A stretch of DNA of 64,000 bases from Vibrio sp. 05-20-BW147. GTDB lineage: Bacteria; Pseudomonadota; Gammaproteobacteria; Enterobacterales; Vibrionaceae. Positions 28,665-39,740 of the stretch are shown one piece after another. The translations under genes and the position numbers were made by a program. The notes below the pieces were generated by a model that saw only the letters and a list, made by a program, of their open reading frames with translations, searched no databases and was not told the origin of the DNA. Every line of letters starts with the position of its first letter. The first letter of the stretch is position 1. The DNA is taken from NCBI RefSeq assembly GCF_013369385.1, contig NZ_SZTO01000008.1:121424-185423 (forward strand). The letters run 5' to 3'.

Positions 28665-28710
28665 TGCGAGGTGCGAGGTGCGAGGTGCGAGGTGCGAGGT
28701 GCGAGGTGCG
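28665..28710 (+). repeat. Heptamer tandem array (TGCGAGG)6
   Basis: Six perfect copies of the 7-bp unit TGCGAGG and a partial seventh (TGCG), lying between the fklB terminator and the rplQ terminator. It is non-coding: the frames it opens are low-complexity shadows. Confidence 0.97.
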
Positions 28711-28745
28711 GAATTTTTGCCAACCTTACATGGTTGTGTCAACAA

Positions 28746-28771
28746 AAAAGCCGAGCTAATGCTCGGCTTTT
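28746..28771 (-). terminator. Rho-independent terminator of the alpha operon
   Basis: Eleven-bp stem AAAAGCCGAGC / GCTCGGCTTTT, loop TAAT, with TTTTTTGTTG on the minus strand. It follows rplQ. Confidence 0.92.
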
Positions 28772-28789
28772 CCGTTCTTACGAACCTGA

Positions 28790-29173
28790 TTACTCAGCAG
28801 CAGCTTCTTCTGCAGCTGGGCGATCTACAAGCTCAATGTAAGCCATTGGAGCTTTATCACCAGCACGGAAGCCAGCTTTTAGGATACGAGTGTAACCGCC
28901 CTGACGAGCAGCAAAACGTGGACCTAGTTCGTTAAATAGCTTTGCAACTACTTCGTTGTCACGAGTACGTGCAAACGCAAGACGACGGTTAGCAACACTG
29001 TCAGTCTTAGCTAGTGTAATCAAAGGCTCAACTACGCGACGTAGCTCTTTAGCTTTTGGCAATGTAGTCTTGATAACTTCATGACGTACAAGAGAGCTAG
29101 CCATGTTGCTGAACATCGCTTTGCGATGTGAGCTGTTGCGGTTGAGTTGACGACCACTCTTACGATGGCGCAT
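28790..29173 (-). CDS. rplQ: 50S ribosomal protein L17
   Basis: 127 residues, starting [20 protein letters not shown], the invariant L17 opening. Last gene of the alpha operon, 26 bases after rpoA. The C-terminus ends with an alanine/glutamate-rich tail. Complete and ordinary. Confidence 0.98.
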   Translation of the reverse strand: MRHRKSGRQLNRNSSHRKAMFSNMASSLVRHEVIKTTLPKAKELRRVVEPLITLAKTDSVANRRLAFARTRDNEVVAKLFNELGPRFAARQGGYTRILKAGFRAGDKAPMAYIELVDRPAAEEAAAE

Positions 29174-29199
29174 GACCTAATCCTTCTAACTAGTATCGA

Positions 29200-30192
29200 T
29201 TAATCTTCAGCGATTGATGCAGGTGGCCAGTTTTCTAGGCGCATGCCCAGAGACAAACCACGTGACGCAAGTACGTCTTTAATCTCTGTAAGAGATTTCT
29301 TACCAAGGTTTGGAGTTTTAAGTAGCTCAACCTCAGTACGTTGTACTAGATCACCGATGTAGTGAATCGCTTCTGCTTTCAAACAGTTGGCAGAGCGAAC
29401 TGTTAGTTCAAGATCGTCTACAGGACGCAGTAGGATCGGATCGAATTCTGGCTTCTCTTCCTTCTCCTCAGGTACACGTACATCACGAAGATCTACGAAC
29501 GCATCCAATTGTTCAGCAAGAATAGTTGCTGCACGACGGATTGCTTCCTCAGGCTCAAGAGTACCGTTCGTTTCCATATCGATAACAAGCTTGTCTAAGT
29601 CAGTGCGCTGTTCTACACGAGCTGCTTCTACAGCGTAGGCAATTTTGTCTACAGGGCTGTAAGTAGCGTCTACTAGTAGGCGACCGATTGGACGCTCATC
29701 TTCTTCAGTATGGATACGAGCAGAAGCTGGAACATAACCACGACCACGTTCTACTTTGATGCGCATTGCGATCTCTGCGTTGTCATCCGTTAGATGACAA
29801 ATAACGTGTTCAGGGTTAGCGATCTCTACATCACCGTCATGGGTGATGTCACCTGCAACCACAGGGCCCGAGCCTGATTTGTTCAGTGTAATGAACACTT
29901 CATCTTTGCCTTCGGCAACACGTACAGCCAAACCCTTAAGGTTTAGTAGGATTTCAAGAATATCTTCTTGAACGCCTTCTTTCGTACTGTACTCATGAAG
30001 AACGCCTTCAATTTCTACTTCTGTCACAGCACAACCTGGCATAGAAGATAGAAGAATACGGCGTAGTGCATTACCTAGAGTATGGCCGAAACCACGCTCC
30101 AATGGCTCAAGAGTTACTTTTGCGTGAGTCGAGCTGATCTGTTCGATGTCAACTAGACGTGGCTTAAGAAATTCTGTTACAGAACCCTGCAT
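29200..30192 (-). CDS. rpoA: RNA polymerase alpha subunit
   Basis: 330 residues. The N-terminal assembly domain (1 to about 235) includes [20 protein letters not shown]. An acidic linker ([12 protein letters not shown]) leads to the C-terminal domain, with [17 protein letters not shown] and [16 protein letters not shown], which contacts UP elements and activators. Fourth gene of the alpha operon, between rpsD and rplQ. Confidence 0.98.
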   Translation of the reverse strand: MQGSVTEFLKPRLVDIEQISSTHAKVTLEPLERGFGHTLGNALRRILLSSMPGCAVTEVEIEGVLHEYSTKEGVQEDILEILLNLKGLAVRVAEGKDEVFITLNKSGSGPVVAGDITHDGDVEIANPEHVICHLTDDNAEIAMRIKVERGRGYVPASARIHTEEDERPIGRLLVDATYSPVDKIAYAVEAARVEQRTDLDKLVIDMETNGTLEPEEAIRRAATILAEQLDAFVDLRDVRVPEEKEEKPEFDPILLRPVDDLELTVRSANCLKAEAIHYIGDLVQRTEVELLKTPNLGKKSLTEIKDVLASRGLSLGMRLENWPPASIAED

Positions 30193-30215
30193 TGTGTCCT
30201 CTCTTTAGTTTAACC

Positions 30216-30836
30216 TTACTTAGAGTAAAGCTCGACGATCAATTGTTCGTTGATGTCAGCTGATAGATCTGAACGTTCAGGCATACGCTTGAATGTACCT
30301 TCCATCTTGCCACCATCGACTTCAATCCAAGTTGGTTTTTCACGTTGTTCAGCAACTTCTAGAGCTGCTTTAATACGAGATTGCTGTTTAGCTTTCTCGC
30401 GAATAGAAACAACGTCGTTAGCCGCTACTTTGAAAGAAGGAACGTTTACAACTTTACCGTTTACTAGGATAGCTTTGTGGCTAACTAGCTGACGTGCTTC
30501 TGCGCGAGTTGCACCAAAGCCCATGCGGTAAACTACGTTATCAAGACGACCTTCAAGAAGCTGAAGTAGGTTTTCACCTGTGTTGCCTTTAAGACGAGCA
30601 GCTTCTGCGTAGTAGTTACGGAATTGTTTTTCTAGAACGCCGTACATACGACGTACTTTTTGCTTCTCACGAAGCTGAACGCCATACTCAGATAGACGAC
30701 CGCGACGAGCGCCGTGTACACCTGGTGCGTTATCAATTTTACACTTGGTATCGATCGCGCGTACACCAGACTTAAGGAATAAGTCAGTGCCTTCACGACG
30801 GCTAAGCTTCAGCTTAGGACCCAAATATCTTGCCAT
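30216..30836 (-). CDS. rpsD: 30S ribosomal protein S4
   Basis: 206 residues, with [19 protein letters not shown] at the start and the S4 RNA-binding domain [19 protein letters not shown]. It is a primary 16S rRNA binder and the translational repressor of the alpha operon; its target leader is visible upstream of rpsM. Third gene of the operon. Confidence 0.98.
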   Translation of the reverse strand: MARYLGPKLKLSRREGTDLFLKSGVRAIDTKCKIDNAPGVHGARRGRLSEYGVQLREKQKVRRMYGVLEKQFRNYYAEAARLKGNTGENLLQLLEGRLDNVVYRMGFGATRAEARQLVSHKAILVNGKVVNVPSFKVAANDVVSIREKAKQQSRIKAALEVAEQREKPTWIEVDGGKMEGTFKRMPERSDLSADINEQLIVELYSK

Positions 30837-30863
30837 GATTCTTCTCCAATCTTCCTAGAAACG

Positions 30864-31259
<396 letters not shown>

Positions 31260-31271
31260 CTACCTTCCCGA

Positions 31272-31628
31272 TTATTTCTTGATCGGCTTACGCGGACCCT
31301 TACGGGTGCGAGCGTTGGTTTTAGTACGCTGTCCACGTAGAGGTAGACTGCGACGATGACGAAGACCACGGTAACAGCCAAGGTCCATAAGACGCTTGAT
31401 GTTCATAGATACTTCACGACGTAGATCACCTTCTACAGTGTACTTAGCTACACCATCACGCAGTTGATCGATCTGCTCTTCAGTTAGTTCACTGATCTTA
31501 ACATCTTCAGCAATACCCACGTCAGCTAGGATAGCTTTTGAGCGAGTCTTACCGATACCGTAGATCGCAGTTAGTGCGATTACAGCATGTTTTTGATCAG
31601 GAATGTTAATGCCTGCAATACGGGCCAT
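31272..31628 (-). CDS. rpsM: 30S ribosomal protein S13
   Basis: 118 residues, starting [20 protein letters not shown]. It is part of the 30S head and contacts the 50S and P-site tRNA. First gene of the alpha operon; its ribosome binding site TAGGAGTGAATA is embedded in the S4-binding leader. The basic C-terminal tail [11 protein letters not shown] is complete. Confidence 0.98.
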   Translation of the reverse strand: MARIAGINIPDQKHAVIALTAIYGIGKTRSKAILADVGIAEDVKISELTEEQIDQLRDGVAKYTVEGDLRREVSMNIKRLMDLGCYRGLRHRRSLPLRGQRTKTNARTRKGPRKPIKK

Positions 31629-31706
31629 TATTCACTCCTAGTTTTCATAAAAGAATTATCCGCAGCAAAGCCCGTGTCGGATACGCTGCGGGATACTACT
31701 TCTTTT
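31610..31706 (-). ncRNA. Alpha operon leader (S4-binding pseudoknot, alpha_RBS type)
   Basis: On the minus strand AAAAGAA pairs with TTCTTTT, and inside it ATCCCGCAGC with GCTGCGGAT (one mismatch). The loop contains GTATCCGACACGGGCTTT, closely matching the corresponding part of the E. coli alpha leader, and the structure ends at the rpsM ribosome binding site. In E. coli S4 binds this pseudoknot and traps the 30S subunit on it. The pseudoknot pairing itself was not computed. Confidence 0.85.
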
Positions 31707-31728
31707 GCACGCAAAAGGTAGGCCGAGG

Positions 31729-31757
31729 AATATACTCGACACTACCTTTTATTTCAA
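31729..31757 (-). promoter_or_regulatory. Promoter of the alpha operon
   Basis: Minus strand: -35 TTGAAA (31757-31752), 17-base spacer, -10 TATATT (31734-31729). Transcription would start near 31722, giving a leader of about 94 bases that holds the S4 site. The promoter lies inside a hairpin (stem AAAAGGTAG / CTACCTTTT, about 31713-31750) that may weaken transcription arriving from the spc operon. Confidence 0.75.
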
Positions 31758-31774
31758 GTAAAAATTTCTGCTGA

Positions 31775-31888
31775 TTAGCCTTGGCGCTGCTTGTGCTTTG
31801 GCTCACTGCAAATCACGCGAACGACACCGTTACGCTTGATTACTTTACAGTTACGGCAGATTTTTTTAACGGAAGCACGAACTTTCAT
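31775..31888 (-). CDS. rpmJ: 50S ribosomal protein L36 (zinc-binding form)
   Basis: 37 residues; the reading frame is [18 protein letters not shown], continuing to EPKHKQRQG and a TAA. Cys11, Cys14, Cys27 and His32 form the zinc ribbon, so this is the zinc-containing C+ type, which matters for zinc economy given the Zur operon in the same window. Last gene of the spc operon, 38 bases after secY. Confidence 0.97.
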
Positions 31889-31926
31889 TGCTAAACTCCG
31901 TAATTGAAACTGAAACTACCGCCGGA

Positions 31927-33261
31927 TTAACGGCCGTAGCCTTTCAGATTCGCTTTCTTCAACACAGACTCATATTGATGAGACATCAAATGTGTCTGTA
32001 CCTGTGCCATAAAGTCCATAATTACAACCACTACGATAAGTAGTGATGTACCGCCGAAGTAGAAACGTACGTTCCACGCGACCATCATGAACTCCGGAAT
32101 CAGACAGATAAAGGTAATATATAGCGCACCAGCTAAGGTTAAACGCGTCATTACTTTATCAATGTACTTGGCTGTCTGCTCGCCTGGGCGGATACCGGGT
32201 ACGAATGCACCTGACTTCTTCAGGTTATCTGCTGTTTCACGCGGGTTGAAAACCAACGCCGTGTAGAAGAAACAGAAGAAAATAATCGCTGCTGCATAAA
32301 GCATTACATACAGAGGTTGACCAGGACTTAGAGCCAATGACACGTCAGTTAACCAACCAAACGCGCTGCTTTCACCATTCTGACCAAACCACTGGGCCAA
32401 TGTTCCAGGGAACAGGATAATGCTTGATGCGAAAATCGCAGGAATTACACCAGCCATATTAATTTTCAATGGTAGGTGCGAGCTTTGCGCTGCAAACACT
32501 TTACGACCTTGTTGACGCTTCGCGTAGTTAACAACGATACGACGCTGACCACGCTCCATGAAAACAACGAAATAAATAACAGCAAAAGCCAAAACTGCGA
32601 TTAACAGCAGAAGAAGTACATGCAATTCACCTTGACGCGCTTGCTCGATTGTTTGACCGATTGCCGAAGGCAATCCAGCAACAATACCTGCAAAGATAAG
32701 TAACGAGATACCGTTACCAATTCCACGCTCTGTAATTTGTTCACCTAACCACATCAAGAACATGGTGCCGGTTACTAAACTCACGGTAGCAATTAGCGTA
32801 AACATGGTTTGGTCGATAACGACCAGATTGTCGACCATGTTTGGTAGGCCAGTTGCAATACCAATAGCTTGGAATGTTGCAAGTACAAGCGTGCCGTAGC
32901 GTGTATATTGGCTGATCTTACGACGGCCTGCTTCACCCTCTTTCTTGAGTTCAGCTAACGCTGGATGAACTACAGTTAGCAACTGGACAACAATAGATGC
33001 CGAAATATACGGCATGATGCCCAGAGCTAAAATAGATGCACGCTCAAGAGCACCACCGGAGAACATGTTAAACATTTCAACGATGGTACCTTTTTGCTGT
33101 TCGAACAAATCGGCAAGTACAGCTGCGTCAATACCAGGAATCGGCACAAATGAGCCAGCTCGGAATACTAAAAGTGCACCAATTACGAATAATAAGCGCG
33201 ACTTTAATTCACTTAAGCCGCTCTGAGCACTACGAAAATCTTGTCCTGGTTTCTTAGCCAT
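31927..33261 (-). CDS. secY: Preprotein translocase subunit SecY
   Basis: 444 residues with ten membrane helices; it forms the SecYEG channel of the inner membrane. Landmarks: [13 protein letters not shown] in the first helix/plug region, [14 protein letters not shown], and the cytoplasmic loop [20 protein letters not shown] used for ribosome and SecA docking. It is in its usual place between rplO and rpmJ. Confidence 0.98.
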   Translation of the reverse strand: MAKKPGQDFRSAQSGLSELKSRLLFVIGALLVFRAGSFVPIPGIDAAVLADLFEQQKGTIVEMFNMFSGGALERASILALGIMPYISASIVVQLLTVVHPALAELKKEGEAGRRKISQYTRYGTLVLATFQAIGIATGLPNMVDNLVVIDQTMFTLIATVSLVTGTMFLMWLGEQITERGIGNGISLLIFAGIVAGLPSAIGQTIEQARQGELHVLLLLLIAVLAFAVIYFVVFMERGQRRIVVNYAKRQQGRKVFAAQSSHLPLKINMAGVIPAIFASSIILFPGTLAQWFGQNGESSAFGWLTDVSLALSPGQPLYVMLYAAAIIFFCFFYTALVFNPRETADNLKKSGAFVPGIRPGEQTAKYIDKVMTRLTLAGALYITFICLIPEFMMVAWNVRFYFGGTSLLIVVVVIMDFMAQVQTHLMSHQYESVLKKANLKGYGR

Positions 33262-33281
33262 CTGTACCTCGTTCCTCGAGA

Positions 33282-33716
33282 TTATTCCTCGATTTTGCCG
33301 CCTGCAGCTTCGATTGCAGCTTTAGCGCCTTTAGTCACACGTAGACCTTTAACAGTCACTGCCTTGTTAATTTCACCAGAAAGAACGATTTTCACGTTCT
33401 CAATGTTTTTGGTGATAACGTTAGCAGCTTTAAGGCTGCTTAGATCTACCACGTCACCAGTTACTTTCGCTAGCTCAGCTACGCGAACTTCAGCAGACAC
33501 TAGGCTCTTACGAGAAGTGAAACCGAATTTTGGTAGACGTTGTTTTAGAGGCATCTGACCGCCTTCAAAACCTGGACGAACTTTACCGCCAGAACGTGAC
33601 TTTTGACCTTTGTGACCACGGCCACCTGTTTTACCAAGGCCAGAACCGATACCGCGACCTACACGCTTAGGAGCATGCTTAGAGCCAGCAGCCGGTGATA
33701 GAGTATTCAAACGCAT
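33282..33716 (-). CDS. rplO: 50S ribosomal protein L15
   Basis: 144 residues, starting [18 protein letters not shown] with the glycine-rich [20 protein letters not shown] extension typical of L15. Six bases after rpmD and 20 before secY in the spc operon. Confidence 0.98.
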   Translation of the reverse strand: MRLNTLSPAAGSKHAPKRVGRGIGSGLGKTGGRGHKGQKSRSGGKVRPGFEGGQMPLKQRLPKFGFTSRKSLVSAEVRVAELAKVTGDVVDLSSLKAANVITKNIENVKIVLSGEINKAVTVKGLRVTKGAKAAIEAAGGKIEE

Positions 33717-33722
33717 TTCTGA

Positions 33723-33899
33723 TTACTCCTCAACTTTAACCATGTAGTAAACCTTGTTGATCATACCGCGAATACACGGAGTATCTTCAAGTTCTACTGT
33801 GTGGTTGATACGACGAAGACCTAGACCACGAAGTGTAGCTTTGTGCTTAGGTAGACGACCAATTGAGCTTTTAGTTTGTGTTACTTTGATAGTTGCCAT
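33723..33899 (-). CDS. rpmD: 50S ribosomal protein L30
   Basis: 58 residues from the ATG at 33899 ([20 protein letters not shown]), the usual length. The frame stays open nine codons further upstream into rpsE, but no start signal supports that. Seven bases separate it from rpsE. Confidence 0.97.
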   Translation of the reverse strand: MATIKVTQTKSSIGRLPKHKATLRGLGLRRINHTVELEDTPCIRGMINKVYYMVKVEE

Positions 33900-33906
33900 G
33901 GTGTTC

Positions 33907-34410
33907 TTACTCCGAAATAGCTTCAACAGTTAGACCACGTTTAGCAGCAACCATTTCTGGTGACTTAACGTCTACTAGCGCATCAATCGTTGCACGAACG
34001 ATGTTGATTGGGTTAGTAGAACCGTACGCTTTAGACAGTACGTTGTGTACACCAGCAACTTCTAGTACTGCACGCATCGCACCACCTGCGATAACACCAG
34101 TACCTTCTGCAGCAGGCTGCATGTAAACTTTAGAGCCCGAGTGGCGACCTTTCACTGGGTGGTGAAGTGTGCCTTCGTTAAGTGCGATAGTAACCATGTT
34201 ACGACGCGCTTTTTCCATTGCTTTTTGGATCGCTGCAGGTACTTCACGTGCTTTGCCGTAACCGAAACCTACACGACCATTACCATCACCAACTACTGTT
34301 AGTGCAGTAAAGCTCATGATTCGACCACCTTTAACCGTTTTAGAAACACGGTTAACTGCGATTAGCTTTTCTTGCAAATCATTCGCTTGAACTTGTTGTT
34401 CTTTAGCCAT
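33907..34410 (-). CDS. rpsE: 30S ribosomal protein S5
   Basis: 167 residues, with the S5 signature [20 protein letters not shown] and [20 protein letters not shown]. It works in decoding fidelity together with S4, which is in the next operon. Ordinary spc operon position. Confidence 0.98.
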   Translation of the reverse strand: MAKEQQVQANDLQEKLIAVNRVSKTVKGGRIMSFTALTVVGDGNGRVGFGYGKAREVPAAIQKAMEKARRNMVTIALNEGTLHHPVKGRHSGSKVYMQPAAEGTGVIAGGAMRAVLEVAGVHNVLSKAYGSTNPINIVRATIDALVDVKSPEMVAAKRGLTVEAISE

Positions 34411-34424
34411 CTTCCAACCCTACC

Positions 34425-34778
34425 TTAGAATTTCAGACCAGCTTCGCGAGCAGAATCTGCTAGCGCCGCTACTCGACCGTGGTATTGGAAACCAGAACGA
34501 TCGAATGCAACAGTAGATACGCCTTTTTCAAGAGCGCGCTCTGCTACAGCTTTACCAACTGCTTTAGCTGCTTCGATGTTACCAGTGTATTTCACTTGCT
34601 CACGGATCGCTTTTTCTACAGTAGAAGCTGCTGCGATAACCTCAGAGCCGTTTGCCGCGATAACTTGAGCGTAAACGTGGCGAGGAGTACGGTGTACTAC
34701 CAGGCGAGTTGCACCAAGTTCTGCAATCTTACGACGTGCACGTGTAGCACGACGGATGCGAGATGCTTTCTTATCCAT
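34425..34778 (-). CDS. rplR: 50S ribosomal protein L18
   Basis: 117 residues, starting [20 protein letters not shown] and ending with [18 protein letters not shown]; it binds 5S rRNA with L5 and L25. Spc operon, between rplF and rpsE. Confidence 0.98.
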   Translation of the reverse strand: MDKKASRIRRATRARRKIAELGATRLVVHRTPRHVYAQVIAANGSEVIAAASTVEKAIREQVKYTGNIEAAKAVGKAVAERALEKGVSTVAFDRSGFQYHGRVAALADSAREAGLKF

Positions 34779-34787
34779 AGTGTTACC

Positions 34788-35321
34788 TTACTTCTTCTTA
34801 GCTTCTTTACTACGCACATTTTCATCTGCGTAACGAATACCTTTACCTTTGTAAGGCTCAGGCGCGCGGTAAGCACGAATGTCAGCTGCTACTTGACCGA
34901 TCAACTGCTTATCACAACCAGTTAAAACGATTTCAGTTTGGCTAGGACACTCAGCTTTGATACCCGCTGGCAATTCATGCTCAACTGGGTGAGAGAAGCC
35001 AAGAGTTAGACCAACCGCGTTGCCTTTAATAGCAGCACGGTAACCTACACCCTTAAGGGTTAGCTTACGGGTAAAGCCTTCAGTAACACCTACAACCATG
35101 TTGTTAACTAGAGCGCGAGCAGTACCTGCTTGAGCCCATGCGTTAGCAACACCTTCGCGAGGACCGAAAGTTAGCTTGTTTTCTTCCTGAGCGACAACTA
35201 CTGCGTTGTTGATAACGCGAGATAGTTCACCTTTAGCACCTTTTACAGTGATTTCTTGGCCGTTCAGTTTCACCTCTACGCCAGCTGGAATAGCGACAGG
35301 TGCTTTAGCAACACGAGACAT
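34788..35321 (-). CDS. rplF: 50S ribosomal protein L6
   Basis: 177 residues with the duplicated L6 fold; the C-terminal repeat carries the conserved [16 protein letters not shown] near the sarcin-ricin loop. It lies 12 bases after rpsH. Confidence 0.98.
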   Translation of the reverse strand: MSRVAKAPVAIPAGVEVKLNGQEITVKGAKGELSRVINNAVVVAQEENKLTFGPREGVANAWAQAGTARALVNNMVVGVTEGFTRKLTLKGVGYRAAIKGNAVGLTLGFSHPVEHELPAGIKAECPSQTEIVLTGCDKQLIGQVAADIRAYRAPEPYKGKGIRYADENVRSKEAKKK

Positions 35322-35333
35322 ATTCTACTCCTA

Positions 35334-35726
35334 TTAAGCTACGTAGCAGATGATTTCACCACCAAGACCTGCTTTGCGAGCAGCGCGGTCTGACATCAGA
35401 CCCTTGGAAGTGGAAACTACAGCAACACCTAGACCACCCATTACAGATGGCAGATCGTCTTTCTTCTTGTAGACGCGCAGACCTGGGCGTGAAACACGCT
35501 TAAGTTGCTCGATTACTGGTTTAGCTTGGAAGTACTTAAGAGTAACTTCTAGCTCAGGTTTTGCTTCGCCTTCAACAGCGAAGTCAACGATGTAACCTTC
35601 AGCCTTTAGTAGTGCAGCGATTGCAACTTTCAGCTTTGAAGAAGGCATTTTAACAGCAACTTTGTTTGCTGCCTGACCGTTACGAATACGGGTCAGCATA
35701 TCCGAAATCGGATCTTGCATGCTCAT
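35334..35726 (-). CDS. rpsH: 30S ribosomal protein S8
   Basis: 130 residues, starting [20 protein letters not shown] and ending [12 protein letters not shown], like the E. coli protein. In E. coli S8 represses the spc operon by binding mRNA at the start of rplE; a comparable site was not resolved here. Confidence 0.98.
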   Translation of the reverse strand: MSMQDPISDMLTRIRNGQAANKVAVKMPSSKLKVAIAALLKAEGYIVDFAVEGEAKPELEVTLKYFQAKPVIEQLKRVSRPGLRVYKKKDDLPSVMGGLGVAVVSTSKGLMSDRAARKAGLGGEIICYVA

Positions 35727-35756
35727 ATGATTTACTCCAAATGATTAAAGTGGCAA

Positions 35757-36062
35757 TTACCAGCTAGCCTTACGAAGTCCAGGAATCTCGCCTTTCATGC
35801 AAGCTTCACGAACTTTGATACGGCTCAGACCGAATTTACGTAGGTAACCGTGTGGACGACCAGTTTGGTTACAACGGTTGCGCTGACGTGACGCACTAGA
35901 ATCACGTGGAAGAGTTTGCAGTTTTAGAACCGCATTCCAACGATCTTCTTCAGATACATTTACATCGCTGATGATAGCTTTTAGAGAAGCACGCTTTTCA
36001 GCGAACTTAGCTACTAGCTTTGCACGTTTTACTTCACGTGCTTTCATTGATTGTTTAGCCAT
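35757..36062 (-). CDS. rpsN: 30S ribosomal protein S14 (zinc-free form)
   Basis: 101 residues, the long zinc-independent S14. The core [20 protein letters not shown] has only one cysteine of the zinc-type CxxC pattern. In spc operon order, 17 bases after rplE. Confidence 0.98.
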   Translation of the reverse strand: MAKQSMKAREVKRAKLVAKFAEKRASLKAIISDVNVSEEDRWNAVLKLQTLPRDSSASRQRNRCNQTGRPHGYLRKFGLSRIKVREACMKGEIPGLRKASW

Positions 36063-36079
36063 AACAGTAACCCTTCACC

Positions 36080-36619
36080 TTACTTACGGAATGGGAAGTT
36101 AAAGGCAGCCAGCAGAGCACGGCCTTCCTCATCAGTACCAGCAGACGTCGTAATAGTGATGTCTAAACCGCGTACACGATCAACTTTATCAAAGTCGATT
36201 TCCGGGAAGATGATTTGCTCGCGAACGCCCATGCTGTAGTTACCGCGACCGTCAAAAGACTTAGCGTTAACACCACGGAAGTCACGTACACGTGGAAGAG
36301 CGATAGAGATTAGACGCTCCATAAAATCCCACATACGTTCGCCACGCAAGGTTACTTTACAACCGATTGGGTAGCCTTCACGAATTTTGAAGCCTGCAAC
36401 AGACTTACGCGCTTTAGTGATAAGTGGCTTTTGACCAGAGATCGTTGCCATATCAGCAGCTGCGTTTTCTAGCAGTTTCTTATCGTTGATAGCATCGCCC
36501 ACACCCATGTTAAGGGTGATCTTTTCGATTCTAGGGACTTGCATGACGCTTGTGTAACCGAACTGTTTGGTCAGTTCAGCGACTACAGACGACTTGTAGT
36601 AATCATGCAGTTTCGCCAT
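36080..36619 (-). CDS. rplE: 50S ribosomal protein L5
   Basis: 179 residues, starting [20 protein letters not shown]. It includes the L5 signature around [15 protein letters not shown] and binds 5S rRNA. Spc operon, third gene. Confidence 0.98.
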   Translation of the reverse strand: MAKLHDYYKSSVVAELTKQFGYTSVMQVPRIEKITLNMGVGDAINDKKLLENAAADMATISGQKPLITKARKSVAGFKIREGYPIGCKVTLRGERMWDFMERLISIALPRVRDFRGVNAKSFDGRGNYSMGVREQIIFPEIDFDKVDRVRGLDITITTSAGTDEEGRALLAAFNFPFRK

Positions 36620-36645
36620 AGTAGAACTCCAAATTACTTTCTAAA

Positions 36646-36963
36646 TTAGTTAGAAACAGTTTCACCGTTAGACTTGAAGAAACGAACCTTTTGGCCGTCT
36701 TCAAAACGGAAACCGATACGGTCAGCTTTGCCAGTAGCTGCATTGAAGATAGCCACGTTAGAAACGTCGATAGCTGCTTCTTGCTCAACGATACCGCCTT
36801 GGATACCTAGAGCTGGAACAGGTTTCTGATGTTTCTTAACTAGGTTGATACCTTCAACAACAACTTTACCAGTTGCTAGGACCTTAGTTACTTTACCTTT
36901 CTTGCCTTTATCTTTACCAGCAAGAACGATTACTTCGTCGTTACGACGGATTTTAGCTGCCAT
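36646..36963 (-). CDS. rplX: 50S ribosomal protein L24
   Basis: 105 residues with the KOW motif [20 protein letters not shown]; one of the first proteins in 50S assembly. It follows rplN by 13 bases. Confidence 0.98.
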   Translation of the reverse strand: MAAKIRRNDEVIVLAGKDKGKKGKVTKVLATGKVVVEGINLVKKHQKPVPALGIQGGIVEQEAAIDVSNVAIFNAATGKADRIGFRFEDGQKVRFFKSNGETVSN

Positions 36964-36976
36964 TATTTGCCGCTCC

Positions 36977-37348
36977 TTACAGAACTTCTGGAGCCAGTGA
37001 AACGATCTTCATGAACTTATCGCCACGAAGTTCGCGAGTCACAGGACCAAAGATACGTGTACCGATAGGTTGCTCACTGTTGTTGTTCAACAGTACGCAA
37101 GCATTTCGGTCGAAGCGAATGACAGAACCGTCTGGACGACGTACGCCTTTACGGGTGCGAACTACCACCGCCTTCAGAACGTCACCTTTTTTAACTTTAC
37201 CGCGAGGAATTGCTTCCTTAACAGTAACTTTGATAACGTCACCGATATGTGCATAACGGCGGTGAGAGCCACCCAGAACCTTAATACACATTACGCTGCG
37301 AGCGCCTGAGTTATCAGCTGCGTCCAGCATACTTTGCATTTGGATCAT
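36977..37348 (-). CDS. rplN: 50S ribosomal protein L14
   Basis: 123 residues, starting [20 protein letters not shown]. It is the first gene of the spc operon, with an own promoter and a small hairpin with T-run in the roughly 75-base leader. Confidence 0.98.
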   Translation of the reverse strand: MIQMQSMLDAADNSGARSVMCIKVLGGSHRRYAHIGDVIKVTVKEAIPRGKVKKGDVLKAVVVRTRKGVRRPDGSVIRFDRNACVLLNNNSEQPIGTRIFGPVTRELRGDKFMKIVSLAPEVL

Positions 37349-37379
37349 GTTAGTGCTCCGCTAAATATTAAAAAAACTA

Positions 37380-37393
37380 GACCCTCTCGGGTC
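37380..37393 (-). terminator. Attenuator-like hairpin in the spc leader
   Basis: On the minus strand GACCC, loop GAGA, GGGTC, then TAGTTTTTTTAAT. It is a short GC-rich stem with a GNRA-type loop and a run of seven T, placed between the spc promoter and rplN. Stem length (5 bp) is marginal for strong termination. Confidence 0.45.
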
Positions 37394-37419
37394 GGGCTGC
37401 CTCTTTATAAGGGACGCGA

Positions 37420-37433
37420 ATTGTACCACCCTT
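37420..37433 (-). promoter_or_regulatory. Probable spc operon promoter, extended -10
   Basis: Minus strand TGGTACAAT gives an extended -10 (TGN before TACAAT at 37425-37420). No good -35 lies at 16-18 bases; a TTGACT is 22 bases away. It lies just beyond the S10 operon terminator and about 72 bases before rplN. Confidence 0.45.
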
Positions 37434-37458
37434 TTTTGTGATTGGGTAGTCAAAAAAT

Positions 37459-37489
37459 AAACGGCCCCAAAAAATTTTTGGAGCCGTTT
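37459..37489 (-). terminator. Terminator at the end of the S10 operon
   Basis: Minus strand AAACGGCTCCAAAAA pairs with TTTTTTGGGGCCGTTT (mostly perfect, one wobble), followed by ATTTTTTGAC. It lies about 22 bases after the rpsQ stop and separates the S10 and spc operons. Confidence 0.85.
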
Positions 37490-37510
37490 ATATTCATAGA
37501 ATAGTGAAGA

Positions 37511-37765
37511 TTAGATCTTCGCTTTTTCTACAACTTTTACCAAAGTCCAAGACTTAGTCTTAGACAGTGGACGACACTCAACGATTTCAACAGTGTCGCC
37601 AATGCCACACTCGTTGTTTTCGTCATGTGCGTGAACTTTAGTCGTGCGCTTAACGAATTTACCGTAGATAGGGTGCTTCACCATGCGCTCGATAGCAACA
37701 ACGATAGACTTGTCCATCTTGTCGCTAACAACACGACCTAGTTGAGTACGAATTTTGTCGCTCAT
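37511..37765 (-). CDS. rpsQ: 30S ribosomal protein S17
   Basis: 84 residues, with [20 protein letters not shown] and [11 protein letters not shown], both S17 hallmarks. Last gene of the S10 operon; its start touches the rpmC stop. It binds 16S rRNA early in 30S assembly. Confidence 0.98.
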   Translation of the reverse strand: MSDKIRTQLGRVVSDKMDKSIVVAIERMVKHPIYGKFVKRTTKVHAHDENNECGIGDTVEIVECRPLSKTKSWTLVKVVEKAKI

Positions 37766-37956
37766 TATGCGCCTGCCTTCTCAGTCAAAACAGTTTTCAC
37801 ACGTGCGATATCACGGCGTACAGCTTTCAGAGTATGAGTCTGCTGAAGTTGACCAGTTGCAGCTTGCATGCGCAAGTTGAACTGTTCACGTAGCAAATTC
37901 AATAGCTCAGCGTTAAGCTCTTCAACGCTCTTTTCGCGTAGATCTTGTGCTTTCAT
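37765..37956 (-). CDS. rpmC: 50S ribosomal protein L29
   Basis: 63 residues from the ATG at 37956 ([20 protein letters not shown]). The A of the ATG is the last base of the rplP stop (TGATG), so translation is coupled. It lies at the peptide exit tunnel. Confidence 0.97.
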   Translation of the reverse strand: MKAQDLREKSVEELNAELLNLLREQFNLRMQAATGQLQQTHTLKAVRRDIARVKTVLTEKAGA

Positions 37957-38366
37957 CACATCACCTGCTTAGTTACAAATGTAGTCTTGAATGGCAGTTT
38001 GCGAGCCGCTAGGCGGAACGCTTCACGAGCCAATTCTTCAGGTACACCATCAACTTCGTACATAACCTTACCAGGTTGGATTTGGGCTACCCAGTACTCA
38101 ACGTTACCTTTACCCTTACCTTGACGAACTTCAAGTGGTTTTTCTGTGATTGGTTTGTCTGGGAACACACGGATCCAGATTTTACCTTGACGCTTGATAT
38201 GACGCGTCATAGCACGACGTGCAGCTTCGATTTGACGAGCAGTCAAACGACCACGGCCAACAGCTTTAAGACCAAAAGAACCAAAGCTTACTTCAGTACC
38301 TTTAGCTAGACCGCGGTTACGACCAGTATGAACCTTACGGAACTTAGTACGTTTAGGTTGTAGCAT
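37956..38366 (-). CDS. rplP: 50S ribosomal protein L16
   Basis: 136 residues, starting [20 protein letters not shown]. The [20 protein letters not shown] segment is the L16 signature. S10 operon, overlapping rpmC by one base. Confidence 0.98.
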
Positions 38367-38377
38367 CTGTCGACTCC

Positions 38378-39079
38378 TTACTTACGGCCTTTACGCTGCT
38401 TCTTAGGCTTGTCAGCCTTTGGCTCTGCAGCTTCAGTTGCTGCTGGCATACCGCCTAGAATCTCACCTTTGAAGATCCAAACTTTAATGCCGATTACACC
38501 GTATGTGGTGTGAGCCGAAGAAGTTGCGTAATCAATGTCTGCACGTAGAGTGTGTAGAGGCACACGGCCTTCACGGTACCACTCAGAACGTGCGATTTCA
38601 GCACCGCCTAGACGGCCACTTACTTCCACTTTGATACCCTTAGCACCTAGACGCATTGCGTTTTGTACTGCGCGCTTCATAGCACGACGGAACATAACAC
38701 GACGCTCTAGCTGAGACGCGATGCTGTCACCAACAAGTTGCGCATCTAGTTCAGGCTTACGTACTTCAGCGATGTTAATTTGCGCTGGTACACCTGCGAT
38801 TTTTGCTACAGCTGTGCGTAGCTTCTCAACGTCTTCACCTTTCTTACCGATAACGATACCTGGGCGAGCAGTGTGAATAGTCACACGAATGCTCTTAGCA
38901 GGACGCTCGATAACGATGCGTGATAGAGACGCTTTTGCTAGTTCCTTAGTTAGGAACTGACGTACCTTGAAGTCGCCGTCTAGGTTGTCAGCGAAATCTT
39001 TGGTGTTAGCAAACCATGTAGCATTCCAAGGCTTAACGATGCCTAGACGAATACCATTAGGATGTACTTTTTGACCCAT
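38378..39079 (-). CDS. rpsC: 30S ribosomal protein S3
   Basis: 233 residues, with a KH domain ([20 protein letters not shown]) and the C-terminal domain [17 protein letters not shown] region; the tail is lysine-rich ([14 protein letters not shown]). It lines the mRNA entry channel. S10 operon. Confidence 0.98.
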
Positions 39080-39097
39080 TGCTTACTCTCCTAGTCT

Positions 39098-39430
39098 CTA
39101 GCGATCTGCTACAACAACAGTGATGTGGCTTGAACGCTTCAAGATACGATCCGCACGACCTTTTGCACGAGGCATAATACGCTTCATGGTTGGGCCTTCA
39201 TCTACAAAGATTTTTGCAACATTCAGATCGTCAATATCTGCACCTTCGTTGTGCTCCGCGTTAGCGATAGCAGACTCAAGAACTTTCTTAACTAGTACAG
39301 CAGCTTTTTTGTTGCTGAACGTTAGGATTTCAAGAGCTTGGTCAACAGATTTACCACGGATTAGATCCGCAACTAAGCGAGCTTTCTGAGGCGAAATGCG
39401 AGCAAAGTTATGTTTAGCAATAGCTTCCAT
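39098..39430 (-). CDS. rplV: 50S ribosomal protein L22
   Basis: 110 residues. The beta-hairpin part includes [20 protein letters not shown], which reaches the exit tunnel and is the macrolide-relevant region; no insertion or deletion is apparent. S10 operon. Confidence 0.98.
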
Positions 39431-39440
39431 TATTTACTCC

Positions 39441-39731
<291 letters not shown>

Positions 39732-39740
39732 TTATATAGA

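Noticed and set aside
28678..28935. Open frame of 85 codons beginning MRGARCEVRGAEF
   Set aside because: Its start lies in the TGCGAGG array and the rest is antisense to rplQ; it is a product of the repeat.
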